From IMG/VR virus record IMGVR_UViG_3300031957_001692, positions 1-34,354 of that record: a stretch of 34,354 nt of DNA. One strand, written 5' to 3'. Within the stretch, counting starts at the first letter, position 1. Each line of letters begins with the position of its first letter. This DNA is from a virus. Below are positions 7,815-14,847 of the stretch, piece after piece. The notes beneath the pieces are model-generated. The model was given only the letters and a program-made list of their open reading frames with translations, ran no database searches and had not been told where the DNA came from. The translations under genes and the position numbers were made by a program.

Positions 7815-8210
7815 ATGCATTTATTTGATGAACTGAACGAAAAAAACTATGTCTTATTTGCTATTAGGCATTATGATAATCCATCTGCAGTAACCAGAGA
7901 GGATTTTTACGATGACTTAAAACGTTTCAAGTATGTGAAACGTTTGTTGAAGCGATATCAGAGAGGGGGAGAACTCAAAACACACTTAGTAATCAATCAC
8001 ATAATTGTTTTATACAATGTGTTTGGCGAATCTGCCACTCCTCTCATGTTTTTTAAACTCGATAACAGTCTTTGGAACACAACGAAATCATTCCTAATGT
8101 TCCTAAACAAATTACCTGAGTTCCCAAAGACAAAACTGCATGACATACAACCTGATATAAACGCACTTTCAATCCTTCAAAAAGAGTATTATGGAACGGG
8201 AAAAAATTGA
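7815..8210 (+). CDS. Conserved marine-phage hypothetical protein (DUF7207-like)
   Basis: 131 aa. The pattern MHLFDELNEKNYVLFAIRHY near the N-terminus, then FKYVKRLLKRY and LVINHIIVLYNVFG, resembles a small helical protein family found widely in T4-like marine phages (recalled as DUF7207). Its function is not known to me. It overlaps the next gene by 20 bases (8191-8210), so the two are likely co-translated. Confidence 0.75.
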   Translation: MHLFDELNEKNYVLFAIRHYDNPSAVTREDFYDDLKRFKYVKRLLKRYQRGGELKTHLVINHIIVLYNVFGESATPLMFFKLDNSLWNTTKSFLMFLNKLPEFPKTKLHDIQPDINALSILQKEYYGTGKN

Positions 8211-8469
8211 TAAGATTATTGATGCATTTCGTTCTGCGATGTATCATGAGTTCTCAGTTTCCGAAGATGTTCCAACTAATGCCGCTACTGGCGGCGGTGT
8301 AGCTGGTCTTCCTCCTGATCAACCTCCTGTTAGACTTGATGGTCGCAGGAAGTATGTCAAGAAATATCTTGATCAGTTGATGAAGAAGAAAAAGAAGCGA
8401 GAAGATAAAAAAGCAATGCGTAAAGTGATGGATTTCAACCCTTACTTTGCACCAAAAAATGGAAAATAA
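8191..8469 (+). CDS. Conserved cyanophage hypothetical protein
   Basis: 92 aa. The centre carries VAGLPPDQPPVRLDG, a stretch recognisable from many T4-like cyanophage genomes, followed by a strongly basic helix (KKYLDQLMKKKKKREDKK) and the end FNPYFAPKNGK. The basic tract suggests nucleic-acid or membrane-surface contact, but no function is known. It overlaps both neighbours (8191-8210 and 8459-8469), forming a three-gene coupled unit ahead of the primase gene. Confidence 0.75.
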   Translation: MEREKIDKIIDAFRSAMYHEFSVSEDVPTNAATGGGVAGLPPDQPPVRLDGRRKYVKKYLDQLMKKKKKREDKKAMRKVMDFNPYFAPKNGK

Positions 8470-8839
8470 CGGGAATCTTCAACTAGCAGTAGTAGAAGAA
8501 AAGATTAACTCCATTGAAAGATTAACAATAAAGTTAGATAATGCTATTGAAAAAATAAGTGAAGTAAATAATAATGTATCTCGGATGCTTGCCGTCCATG
8601 AAGAAAAACTCGCAAAACAAGAACAGGTTGACAACATATTGTTTGATAAAATCGACAAACTCCGTGATAAAATGGACAGCGATCATGACAGCGTTACTCA
8701 ACGAATCCGAGGACTTGAGAGAAAGGTTTGGGTCGGACTGGGAATACTGACCACAGTCATGTTCATTCTCAATATGCCAGGAACTTTTGATAAAGTCTTG
8801 CCATCTCAACAAACATCTGCTATGATGGTTGTGAGGTAA
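8459..8839 (+). CDS. Coiled-coil protein with C-terminal membrane segment
   Basis: 126 aa from the ATG at 8459; a TTG at 8447 would add four residues but is less likely. Residues 1-85 have heptad-like spacing (VEEKINSIERLTIKLDNAIE) typical of a coiled coil. A hydrophobic stretch, VWVGLGILTTVMFILNM (about 91-107), could cross the membrane. Similar coiled-coil plus membrane proteins occur near gene 61 in cyanophages (recalled as DUF7201). A spanin- or holin-like role is possible, but nothing here shows it. Confidence 0.7.
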   Translation: MENNGNLQLAVVEEKINSIERLTIKLDNAIEKISEVNNNVSRMLAVHEEKLAKQEQVDNILFDKIDKLRDKMDSDHDSVTQRIRGLERKVWVGLGILTTVMFILNMPGTFDKVLPSQQTSAMMVVR

Positions 8840-8852
8840 TGGTTTTTTGTGA

Positions 8853-9824
8853 ATGGATCTTATTGATTCAAAATTTATTGGTCTCCTATCCTCAAGATTA
8901 GAAAAATTTAAACGAGTCAAACAAGGACTGTATAATTTTCGGTGCCCTGTTTGTGGAGACTCTCAGAAGAATAAGAGTAAAGCTAGAGGATACATCTACG
9001 CTGTAAAGTCTAATGCGAACTTTAAGTGCCATAATTGTGGTGCTTCGATGTCACTTAACTCTTTCATCAAGAAATTAGATACCACTCTACATAAGCAGTA
9101 CACTCTTGAAAAATTCAAAGAGGGACATGCTGGAGGTAGGAACTTTGTAACCGATGAACCTAAATTTGTTTTTGAGAAACCTAAGTTTGTACAGAGGATC
9201 GTTCTTCCTTTATGCAGTGAGGTGGAAGTTGCTAGAACCTATCTTCAAAATCGTAAGATCGATCCCACCAAATTTTATTTTGCAGAAAACTTTGATGAGT
9301 TTGTGCGAACGTTCAAGGGTGTGGATTACTCGTATATGGGTAAAGAGTCTAGGATCATCATTCCATTATATTACAAAAAAAATCTCATCGGCTTCCAAGG
9401 CAGATCTGTAAAACCAAATAAGATTAAATATATCACTGTGATGTTGAATAACGATGCACCAAAAATCTATGGACTCGACACAATCACCACAAAGAGTCCA
9501 ATCTATATCGTTGAAGGACCCTTCGACTCCACGTTCGTGGAAAACTCTGTTGCTATGTGCGGGTCCGATGTTGATATTGGGTCGTTTGATTGGAGCAATT
9601 ATATTTGGGTTCTTGATAACGAACCACGTAACAGAGAAATCGTCAACCGAGTATCAAAACTCATCGATAGAGGACACAAGGTAGTAATATGGAGAAACGA
9701 TGTTGTTGAAAAGGATATAAATGATATGGTCATCGCTGGACATAACGTTCAGGATCTGCTAAGGTTAAACACCTACTCTGGTTTAGAAGCAAAACTCAAA
9801 TTCAATCTTTGGAAAAAAGTATGA
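8853..9824 (+). CDS. 61: gp61-type DNA primase
   Basis: 323 aa, near T4 gp61 (342 aa). It synthesises RNA primers for lagging-strand replication together with the gp41 helicase at 203. An N-terminal zinc ribbon has CPVCG (Cys31, Cys34) and CHNCG (Cys59, Cys62). A central domain leads to a Toprim fold with IYIVEGPFDS (the metal-binding Glu is in VEGP, near residue 218) and IWVLDNEPRN (Toprim DxD-like region, near 252). It ends ATGA, overlapping the nrdA start by four bases. There is no late motif upstream, consistent with early/middle replication use. Confidence 0.92.
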   Translation: MDLIDSKFIGLLSSRLEKFKRVKQGLYNFRCPVCGDSQKNKSKARGYIYAVKSNANFKCHNCGASMSLNSFIKKLDTTLHKQYTLEKFKEGHAGGRNFVTDEPKFVFEKPKFVQRIVLPLCSEVEVARTYLQNRKIDPTKFYFAENFDEFVRTFKGVDYSYMGKESRIIIPLYYKKNLIGFQGRSVKPNKIKYITVMLNNDAPKIYGLDTITTKSPIYIVEGPFDSTFVENSVAMCGSDVDIGSFDWSNYIWVLDNEPRNREIVNRVSKLIDRGHKVVIWRNDVVEKDINDMVIAGHNVQDLLRLNTYSGLEAKLKFNLWKKV

Positions 9825-12118
9825 GCAACGGTATCAAGGTTACAAAACGGGATGGTCGCATTGAACAGATCAACCTAGAAAAAATGCATGTGATGGTTGA
9901 GGAAGCCTGTAAAGATCTTGCGGGTGTTTCTGCTTCTCAGGTAGAAATTCAATCTGGTATTCAATTTTACGATAAGATCACCACTCAAGAAATTCAAGAA
10001 ATTTTAATTCGTTCTGCTTCTGACCTCATTAGTCTTGATCATCCTAACTATCAGTTCGTAGCAGCACGTCTTCTTCTCTTCTCTTTGAGGAAGCAATTGT
10101 ATGGGAAAATTTGGGAATCTCCATCACTTGTAGATCATATTACTAAATTATGTTATGATGATCTTTATGATAAAGCAATTTTCGGCAAATACTCTCATGA
10201 AGAAATTGAAAAAGCCGATACTTTCGTCGATCACGATCGTGATTTTATTTTTACTTACGCTGGTTTACGCCAGGTTTGTGATAAATACTTGGTGCAAGAC
10301 AGAAGTAATGGAGTGGTTTTTGAAACCCCTCAGTTTATGTACATGATGATATCTCTGACTATCTTTCAAGACTATCCTAAGGACACAAGACTTTCATATG
10401 TCAGAAGATACTACGACGCAATCTCAAAGCACAAAATCAACATTCCCACACCTATCATGGCAGGGGTGCGAACTCCACTTCGACAGTTTGCTAGCTGTGT
10501 TCTTGTTGATGTCGATGACACCCTCGATAGTATCTTTTCTAGTGACATGGCGATTGGCCGCTATGTTGCTCAACGTGCAGGAATCGGTATCAACGCAGGC
10601 AGAATCCGTGGCATCAACAGTAAAATCAGAGGCGGAGAAGTGCAGCACACAGGTGTTGTTCCATTCCTCAAAAAATTTGAAAGCACTGTCAGATGCTGTA
10701 CTCAAAATGGCATTCGCGGTGGATCAGCTACAGTACACTTCCCAATCTGGCACCAAGAAATAGAAGACATTATTGTTCTCAAGAATAATAAAGGCACAGA
10801 AGACAATCGGGTACGCAAACTTGACTACTCCATCCAGATTTCAAAACTTTTCTACGAACGTTTCATCCAGAATGGAGAGATTAGCTTATTCTCACCGCAT
10901 GACGTACCAGGTTTGTTCGATGCTTTTGGTACTGATACATTTGACGATCTCTATGTACGTTATGAATCAGATCAGTCTATTCCAAGAAAGACTATCGGGG
11001 CACAAGAATTAATTCTAGATATTCTGAAGGAGAGAGCAGAGACAGGTCGTTTGTATATCATGAACATTGACCATTGCAACTCACATTCTTCTTTCAAAGA
11101 TAAGGTCTATATGAGTAATCTCTGTCAGGAGATTACACTCCCTACCTACCCACTAAATCATATTGATGATGACTTCGCAGAGATTGCTCTGTGCATTCTT
11201 TCTGCCATCAATGTTGGTAAGGTTAGGTCCGATAGTGAACTAGAAGATCTTTGCGATCTTTCCGTTCGCAGTCTTGAAGAGTTGATTGACTATCAAGACT
11301 ATCCCGTAGAGGCAGCCAGAGTCGCCACCAAGGCGCGTAGATCATTGGGTATTGGGTTTATTGGTCTTGCACATTACTTGGCGAAACTGGGGTTTAAATA
11401 CGGCGATAAAGAAGCATGGGATGCAGTGCATGGACTTTCAGAATCTTTCCAGTTCTATCTCCTCAAATCCTCAAATCAGGTCGCCAAGGAGAAGGGTCAT
11501 TGCGAATACTTTGGTCGCACTAAATATGCAGATGGTATTTTACCAATTGATACATATAAAAAAGACGTTGATGAAGTTGTTTCTGTAGGATTAGAGCATG
11601 ATTGGGAGAGTCTTCGCGCATCTATCAATGAGTTCGGGTTACGACACTCAACATTGTCCGCACAGATGCCTTCGGAGAGCAGTTCCGTTGTGTCAAACGC
11701 AACAAATGGAATCGAACCACCAAGAGATTACTTGTCCGTTAAGAAGTCCAAGAAAGGACCTCTTAAGCAGATTGTTCCTGGATATCAACATCTGAAGAAC
11801 AACTATACTATTCTTTGGGACATGCCTGACAACTCTGGCTACATTAATATTGTTGCTGTGATGCAGAAATTCTTTGATCAAGCAATTTCTGGTAACTGGT
11901 CCTACAATCCAACTCATTTTCCAGACAATGAAGTACCAGTTTCGGTCATGGCAAATGACTTTTTGTCTACATATAAGTACGGTTGGAAGACTTCATACTA
12001 TCAGAACACCTACGACAACAAAAATGATGAAGTAGAGGAAAGTCCGACAGTGGATTCATTTTTAGATCAATACGAAAATTCAACAGAGGAGGGAGAGTGT
12101 GAATCCTGTGCAGTTTAA
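9821..12118 (+). CDS. nrdA: Ribonucleoside-diphosphate reductase class Ia, alpha subunit
   Basis: 765 aa from the ATG at 9821 (ATGA overlap with gene 61); an upstream TTG is less likely. It reduces ribonucleoside diphosphates to deoxy forms for phage DNA synthesis and works with NrdB encoded directly downstream. An N-terminal ATP-cone (about residues 5-90, KVTKRDGRIEQINLEK) is the allosteric activity domain. The catalytic barrel holds FASCVLVDVDDTLDSI, NAGRIRGINS and the SAQMPSESSSVVSNATNGIE active-site region. The C-terminus ends CESCAV, the redox cysteine pair that takes electrons from thioredoxin or glutaredoxin. The retained ATP-cone and C-terminal cysteines suggest a complete enzyme. Confidence 0.97.
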   Translation: MSNGIKVTKRDGRIEQINLEKMHVMVEEACKDLAGVSASQVEIQSGIQFYDKITTQEIQEILIRSASDLISLDHPNYQFVAARLLLFSLRKQLYGKIWESPSLVDHITKLCYDDLYDKAIFGKYSHEEIEKADTFVDHDRDFIFTYAGLRQVCDKYLVQDRSNGVVFETPQFMYMMISLTIFQDYPKDTRLSYVRRYYDAISKHKINIPTPIMAGVRTPLRQFASCVLVDVDDTLDSIFSSDMAIGRYVAQRAGIGINAGRIRGINSKIRGGEVQHTGVVPFLKKFESTVRCCTQNGIRGGSATVHFPIWHQEIEDIIVLKNNKGTEDNRVRKLDYSIQISKLFYERFIQNGEISLFSPHDVPGLFDAFGTDTFDDLYVRYESDQSIPRKTIGAQELILDILKERAETGRLYIMNIDHCNSHSSFKDKVYMSNLCQEITLPTYPLNHIDDDFAEIALCILSAINVGKVRSDSELEDLCDLSVRSLEELIDYQDYPVEAARVATKARRSLGIGFIGLAHYLAKLGFKYGDKEAWDAVHGLSESFQFYLLKSSNQVAKEKGHCEYFGRTKYADGILPIDTYKKDVDEVVSVGLEHDWESLRASINEFGLRHSTLSAQMPSESSSVVSNATNGIEPPRDYLSVKKSKKGPLKQIVPGYQHLKNNYTILWDMPDNSGYINIVAVMQKFFDQAISGNWSYNPTHFPDNEVPVSVMANDFLSTYKYGWKTSYYQNTYDNKNDEVEESPTVDSFLDQYENSTEEGECESCAV

Positions 12119-12131
12119 GGTTTCTACAAAC

Positions 12132-13289
12132 ATGAACATTGATTCAGCGGTCAAGGGTATGACCGTCTTTAATACAAATCAAACAGACTCAACGAAGCAA
12201 CCAATGTTTTTTGGTGCTCCATTGGGTCTTCAAAGATATGATCAGTATAAGTATCCTGTCTTTGATAAACTTACCACTCAACAACTAGGATACTTCTGGA
12301 GACCTGAAGAAGTTTCTCTTCAGAAAGACCGTGCAGACTATCAACTACTGCGTCCAGAACAAAAACATATCTTTACTAGTAACTTGAAGTATCAGGTTAT
12401 GCTAGATTCAGTTCAGGGTCGTGGTCCTGGTATGGCATTTGCCCCATACTGTTCTCTCCCCGAACTTGAAGCATGTATGAATGTATGGGAGTTTATGGAG
12501 ATGATTCATTCTCGCTCTTACACATATATTATTAAGAATGTATATTCTCAACCAACAGAAGTCTTTGATAAAATCCTTACTGATGATAGAATTCTTGAAA
12601 GATCTAGAACTGTTACTCAGTCCTATGATGACTTCATTAATTCTGCTCAAGAGTTTGGTAGTAGTCCACGTTGGAAACAGGCTCTAGAACAAGTACCCTC
12701 TGCAGAATATGATCTTTATGAAATTAAAAGAAAACTCTACAGAGCAGTTGCCAACGTCAACATCCTGGAAGGAATTAGGTTCTATGTTTCTTTTGCTTGT
12801 AGCTTTGCTTTTGGTGAACTTAAACTCATGGAAGGTTCAGCAAAAATTATCTCCCTTATTGCTAGAGACGAAAATCAACACCTGGCCATCACTCAGAATA
12901 TTCTGAATAAGTGGAAACAAGGTGATGATCCTGATATGGTAAAGATTGCCAAGGAAGAAGAGCAGTGGGTTTACGAAATGTTCCGTCGTGCAGTTAATGA
13001 AGAGAAGCGTTGGGCAGAGTATCTGTTCAAGGATGGTTCTATGATTGGTTTGAATGACAAACTGCTTAGTCAGTATGTTGAATGGATTGCAAATCGTCGT
13101 CTTAAAGCACTTGGTATGAAACCTCAGTATGATATTTCTGCAAAGAACAACCCATTGCCTTGGACTCAGCACTGGATCTCTTCCAAGGGTCTTCAGGTTG
13201 CACCACAAGAGACGGAAGTTGAGTCATATGTAGTGGGTGGTATCAAACAAGATGTCAAGAAAGATACTTTTAGTGGATTTAAACTATGA
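12132..13289 (+). CDS. nrdB: Ribonucleoside-diphosphate reductase class Ia, beta subunit
   Basis: 385 aa from the ATG at 12132, close to T4 NrdB (388 aa). The longest frame begins with GTG at 12099, and an ATG at 12159 (MTVFNTNQTD) is another option. The ATG at 12132 is chosen because of a TAAGG Shine-Dalgarno sequence about 11 bases upstream. This ferritin-like subunit makes the tyrosyl radical for NrdA. Diiron and radical-region signatures are visible: FTSNLKYQVMLDSVQGR, ELEACMNVWEFMEMIHSRSY, FGELKLMEG and ARDENQHLAIT, all closely following E. coli NrdB. Its stop overlaps the next small gene. Confidence 0.96.
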   Translation: MNIDSAVKGMTVFNTNQTDSTKQPMFFGAPLGLQRYDQYKYPVFDKLTTQQLGYFWRPEEVSLQKDRADYQLLRPEQKHIFTSNLKYQVMLDSVQGRGPGMAFAPYCSLPELEACMNVWEFMEMIHSRSYTYIIKNVYSQPTEVFDKILTDDRILERSRTVTQSYDDFINSAQEFGSSPRWKQALEQVPSAEYDLYEIKRKLYRAVANVNILEGIRFYVSFACSFAFGELKLMEGSAKIISLIARDENQHLAITQNILNKWKQGDDPDMVKIAKEEEQWVYEMFRRAVNEEKRWAEYLFKDGSMIGLNDKLLSQYVEWIANRRLKALGMKPQYDISAKNNPLPWTQHWISSKGLQVAPQETEVESYVVGGIKQDVKKDTFSGFKL

Positions 13290-13438
13290 TCAAAGAACCC
13301 CCAGAATGGAAAAAGAGAGCACTAGCAGATGTGCATCTGTCAGATAGGCATTGGTCTCTCTTACAATTGGGACCAAATAGTCTAGCAGAGGCTTTTATTA
13401 TGCAAGCTTTAAAGTTCAAGTACATGAGGTCTAAATAA
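13286..13438 (+). CDS. Small hypothetical protein (50 aa) behind nrdB
   Basis: ATG at 13286 overlaps the nrdB stop (ATGA) and the frame closes with TAA at 13436-13438. The product starts MIKEPPEWKKRALADVHLSD and ends FKYMRSK; it is charged and helical. It has no recognised domain, but the coupled start, the good codon use and the absence of any other gene in these 150 bases support it. The stop codon overlaps the CTAAATA late motif for the nuclease gene downstream. Confidence 0.7.
   Translation: MIKEPPEWKKRALADVHLSDRHWSLLQLGPNSLAEAFIMQALKFKYMRSK
13431..13437 (+). promoter_or_regulatory. T4-type late promoter motif CTAAATA embedded in a hairpin arm
   Basis: CTAAATA overlaps the stop of the preceding small gene and the left arm of the hairpin 13434-13457. 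Expected late initiation near 13443-13445 would give a message without that left arm, leaving the ATG at 13459 open. Confidence 0.6.
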
Positions 13439-13457
13439 CAGAAACAATTTTGTTATT
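13434..13457 (+). promoter_or_regulatory. Start-proximal hairpin, probable block to early translation
   Basis: AATAACA at 13434-13440 pairs perfectly with TGTTATT at 13451-13457. Inner pairs 13441-13443/13448-13450 (one G-U) extend the stem to 10 bp around the four-base loop ACAA. The stem ends one base before the ATG. Read-through (early) transcripts can fold it; a transcript from the late motif cannot. This is the arrangement known for T4 genes e, soc and 49. Confidence 0.6.
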
Positions 13458-13458
13458 G

Positions 13459-13794
13459 ATGAAACCTCAGAGTGCGAAAGCGAAAGGTAGAAATCTTCAG
13501 AAGTGGGTGAGAGAACAACTGATAGAACAGTTGGAAATTCACCCAGAAGATATTGAATCTCGTTCGATGGGAGCAGGTGGAGAAGATCTAATCATGGCTC
13601 GTGCTGCTAGAGCGAAGTTTCCTTTCTCTATTGAATGCAAAAACGTCGAAAAACTTAACGTATGGGAAGCATATGAGCAGGCAAAGGCAAATGCCAATTC
13701 ATATGAACCCATCGTTGTCATGAAAAAGAACCACAAGAAACCACTGGTGGTTCTAGATGCTGAATTTTTTATTAAGAACTTTAAGGGGGCTTGA
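13459..13794 (+). CDS. PD-(D/E)XK-type endonuclease, Holliday-junction-resolvase-like
   Basis: 111 aa from the ATG at 13459; a TTG at 13450 is disfavoured because it lies inside the hairpin arm. The N-terminus, AKAKGRNLQKWVREQL, is the helix seen in small phage resolvase-like nucleases. The active-site core reads GGEDLIMA (Asp43) and SIECKN (Glu59, Lys61), the D...ExK pattern of PD-(D/E)XK nucleases. A likely role is resolving branched replication DNA before packaging, as gp49 does in T4, though this fold is different. The late motif plus hairpin copies the control logic of T4 gene 49. Its TGA stop lies inside the TTGACA of the next promoter. Confidence 0.8.
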   Translation: MKPQSAKAKGRNLQKWVREQLIEQLEIHPEDIESRSMGAGGEDLIMARAARAKFPFSIECKNVEKLNVWEAYEQAKANANSYEPIVVMKKNHKKPLVVLDAEFFIKNFKGA

Positions 13795-13818
13795 CAAAGA
13801 GGTCTCATCTGCTATACT
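13791..13818 (+). promoter_or_regulatory. Host sigma-70-type promoter
   Basis: TTGACA at 13791-13796, a 16-base spacer, then TATACT at 13813-13818, 12 bases before the ATG at 13831. The -35 box contains the TGA stop of the upstream nuclease gene. It probably drives the lysozyme-like gene early in infection. Confidence 0.75.
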
Positions 13819-13830
13819 ATAGGGGAAGTT

Positions 13831-14430
13831 ATGAGAAAAATTTTGTATTCGACTGTATTGGGAAGTATTGCAGCTGCTGTTGCTGCCGTGTACATGGCAC
13901 CAGCACCGACTGCTACACCAGTAGTGGAAGCACCAGTAGTGGAAGAAGTGCCTACAATTAAGTACAATATAACCTGGAAGTGTCCTGACTGTACTCCAGA
14001 GGAGCAGTATGTTCTAGAAGAACTTCAGGAACAAACTAAAATTACCGATCGCAATGCCCTTGCCACACTGATGGGCAACATCAAGCAAGAGAGTAAATTC
14101 ATCCCTAACATCTGTGAGGGTGGTGCTCGCGTCTCCTACACCGAGTGTAAGAGTGGTGGGTATGGTTTGATCCAGTGGACTAGTATTGGACGATATAAAG
14201 GTCTTGGAAACTTCTGTGCTAAGTATGTTTGTGACCCCAGTAGTCTAGAAGGTCAGACTCGCTGGATGATAAACGAACCTATCTTCCAACGTGTCCTTCC
14301 ACAGTTTGAAGGCGGTGGACAAACTGTATCTTACTACATGAAACCTGCTTACTACTGGTTGGGTTGGGGTATCAAAGGCAACCGAGAGGTTTATGCCTGG
14401 GATTACACCAAAAAATTCGTGCTTGCTTGA
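13831..14430 (+). CDS. Lysozyme-like protein with N-terminal signal/anchor, putative endolysin
   Basis: 199 aa. Residues 1-22 (MRKILYSTVLGSIAAAVAAV) form a Lys/Arg start followed by a weakly hydrophobic Ala/Gly-rich segment, as in secreted or signal-arrest-release endolysins. A Pro/Val/Glu linker, with a tandem 15-bp DNA repeat at 13918-13947, precedes a catalytic domain (about 58-195) resembling the phage tail lysozyme family (PF18013). The signature is LATLMGNIKQESKFIPN with candidate catalytic Glu87, then SGGYGLIQWTSIGRYKGLGN. It probably cleaves peptidoglycan from the periplasm. The sigma-70 promoter in front implies early transcription, which is odd for a lysis protein. A role in entry, or regulated release of the anchor, are alternatives. 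Confidence 0.8.
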   Translation: MRKILYSTVLGSIAAAVAAVYMAPAPTATPVVEAPVVEEVPTIKYNITWKCPDCTPEEQYVLEELQEQTKITDRNALATLMGNIKQESKFIPNICEGGARVSYTECKSGGYGLIQWTSIGRYKGLGNFCAKYVCDPSSLEGQTRWMINEPIFQRVLPQFEGGGQTVSYYMKPAYYWLGWGIKGNREVYAWDYTKKFVLA

Positions 14431-14455
14431 CAGACCATCCTCAATGGTCTACAAT
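14427..14455 (+). promoter_or_regulatory. Host sigma-70-type promoter with palindromic spacer
   Basis: TTGACA at 14427-14432, a 17-base spacer, then TACAAT at 14450-14455. The stop codon of the lysozyme-like gene (14428-14430) lies inside the -35 box. The whole spacer is a dyad, GACCAT-CCTCA-ATGGTC (14433-14449), which could be an operator or, in read-through RNA, a hairpin. It probably drives the structured RNA and tRNA-Arg. Confidence 0.7.
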
Positions 14456-14460
14456 TACTG

Positions 14461-14547
14461 AGTTGAGAGGCAAGACAAACTGTTTCCGCCACACTCAACT
14501 GCTGTGACCCCCTTGCTAGTTCAGGGTTAGAGGCGATAGGAACTAGC
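14461..14547 (+). ncRNA. Candidate structured RNA upstream of tRNA-Arg
   Basis: This non-coding stretch holds two strong stem-loops. AGTTGAG at 14461-14467 pairs with CTCAACT at 14494-14500, with GGC/GCC inside. GCTAGTTC at 14515-14522 pairs perfectly with GAACTAGC at 14540-14547. It begins a few bases after the expected start of the 14427 promoter and ends four bases before the tRNA. It may be a separate small RNA, a tRNA leader for processing, or a decayed tRNA. No ORF of note is present and no Rfam family is recognised. Confidence 0.5.
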
Positions 14548-14551
14548 ACTT

Positions 14552-14623
14552 GGGCTCATAGTTAAACGGATATAACTACGCTCTTCTAAAGCGTTATTCT
14601 AGGTTCGATTCCTAGTGAGCCTG
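14552..14623 (+). tRNA. tRNA-Arg (anticodon TCT)
   Basis: A full cloverleaf can be drawn. The acceptor stem is 14552-14558 with 14616-14622. The D stem is GTTA/TAAC at 14561-14576. The anticodon stem is ACGCT/AGCGT at 14578-14594, with loop CTTCTAA and anticodon TCT at 14585-14587. The variable loop has 4 bases. The T stem is CTAGG/CCTAG with loop TTCGATT (14599-14615). The discriminator base is G at 14623, and CCA is not encoded. It reads AGA, a codon the phage uses often and which is rarer in higher-GC Synechococcus hosts. That preference is the usual explanation for phage tRNAs. Confidence 0.93.
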
Positions 14624-14641
14624 TTGTCCTTTCTACTTCTT

Positions 14642-14836
14642 ATGGGCAAATATGATTTTGGTGGTCTTGAGAAACATCCTGCTAACATACTAAGATTGAT
14701 TAGTGAGTTAGAAGGTTCATATCAACTCTGTAAATATATGGGGTTTGAAGATGATATGAATACTCTTGACGAAATAAAAAAACCATACTATAAACTCTAC
14801 TTCAAAACGAAGAAAGAGTATGAAAACCAATCTTAG
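14642..14836 (+). CDS. Small hypothetical protein
   Basis: 64 aa from the ATG at 14642. A longer frame beginning at 14615 would start inside the tRNA and is rejected. The product (MGKYDFGGLEKHPANILRLI and onward) is polar and helical with a Lys/Tyr-rich tail. It has no recognised domain. It sits between tRNA-Arg and the metallopeptidase gene and could be carried on the tRNA transcript. Confidence 0.6.
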   Translation: MGKYDFGGLEKHPANILRLISELEGSYQLCKYMGFEDDMNTLDEIKKPYYKLYFKTKKEYENQS

Positions 14837-14847
14837 GACATTAAATT

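Noticed and set aside
10288-10296. ATAAATA late-promoter-like motif inside nrdA
   Set aside because: It is in the middle of a long coding frame with no gene start nearby.
13918-13947. Tandem 15-bp repeat, considered as a mobile or regulatory repeat
   Set aside because: It simply encodes the Pro-Val-Val-Glu linker of the lysozyme-like protein.
14615-14641. Upstream extension of the 64-aa gene
   Set aside because: It would begin inside tRNA-Arg; the ATG at 14642 is a better start.
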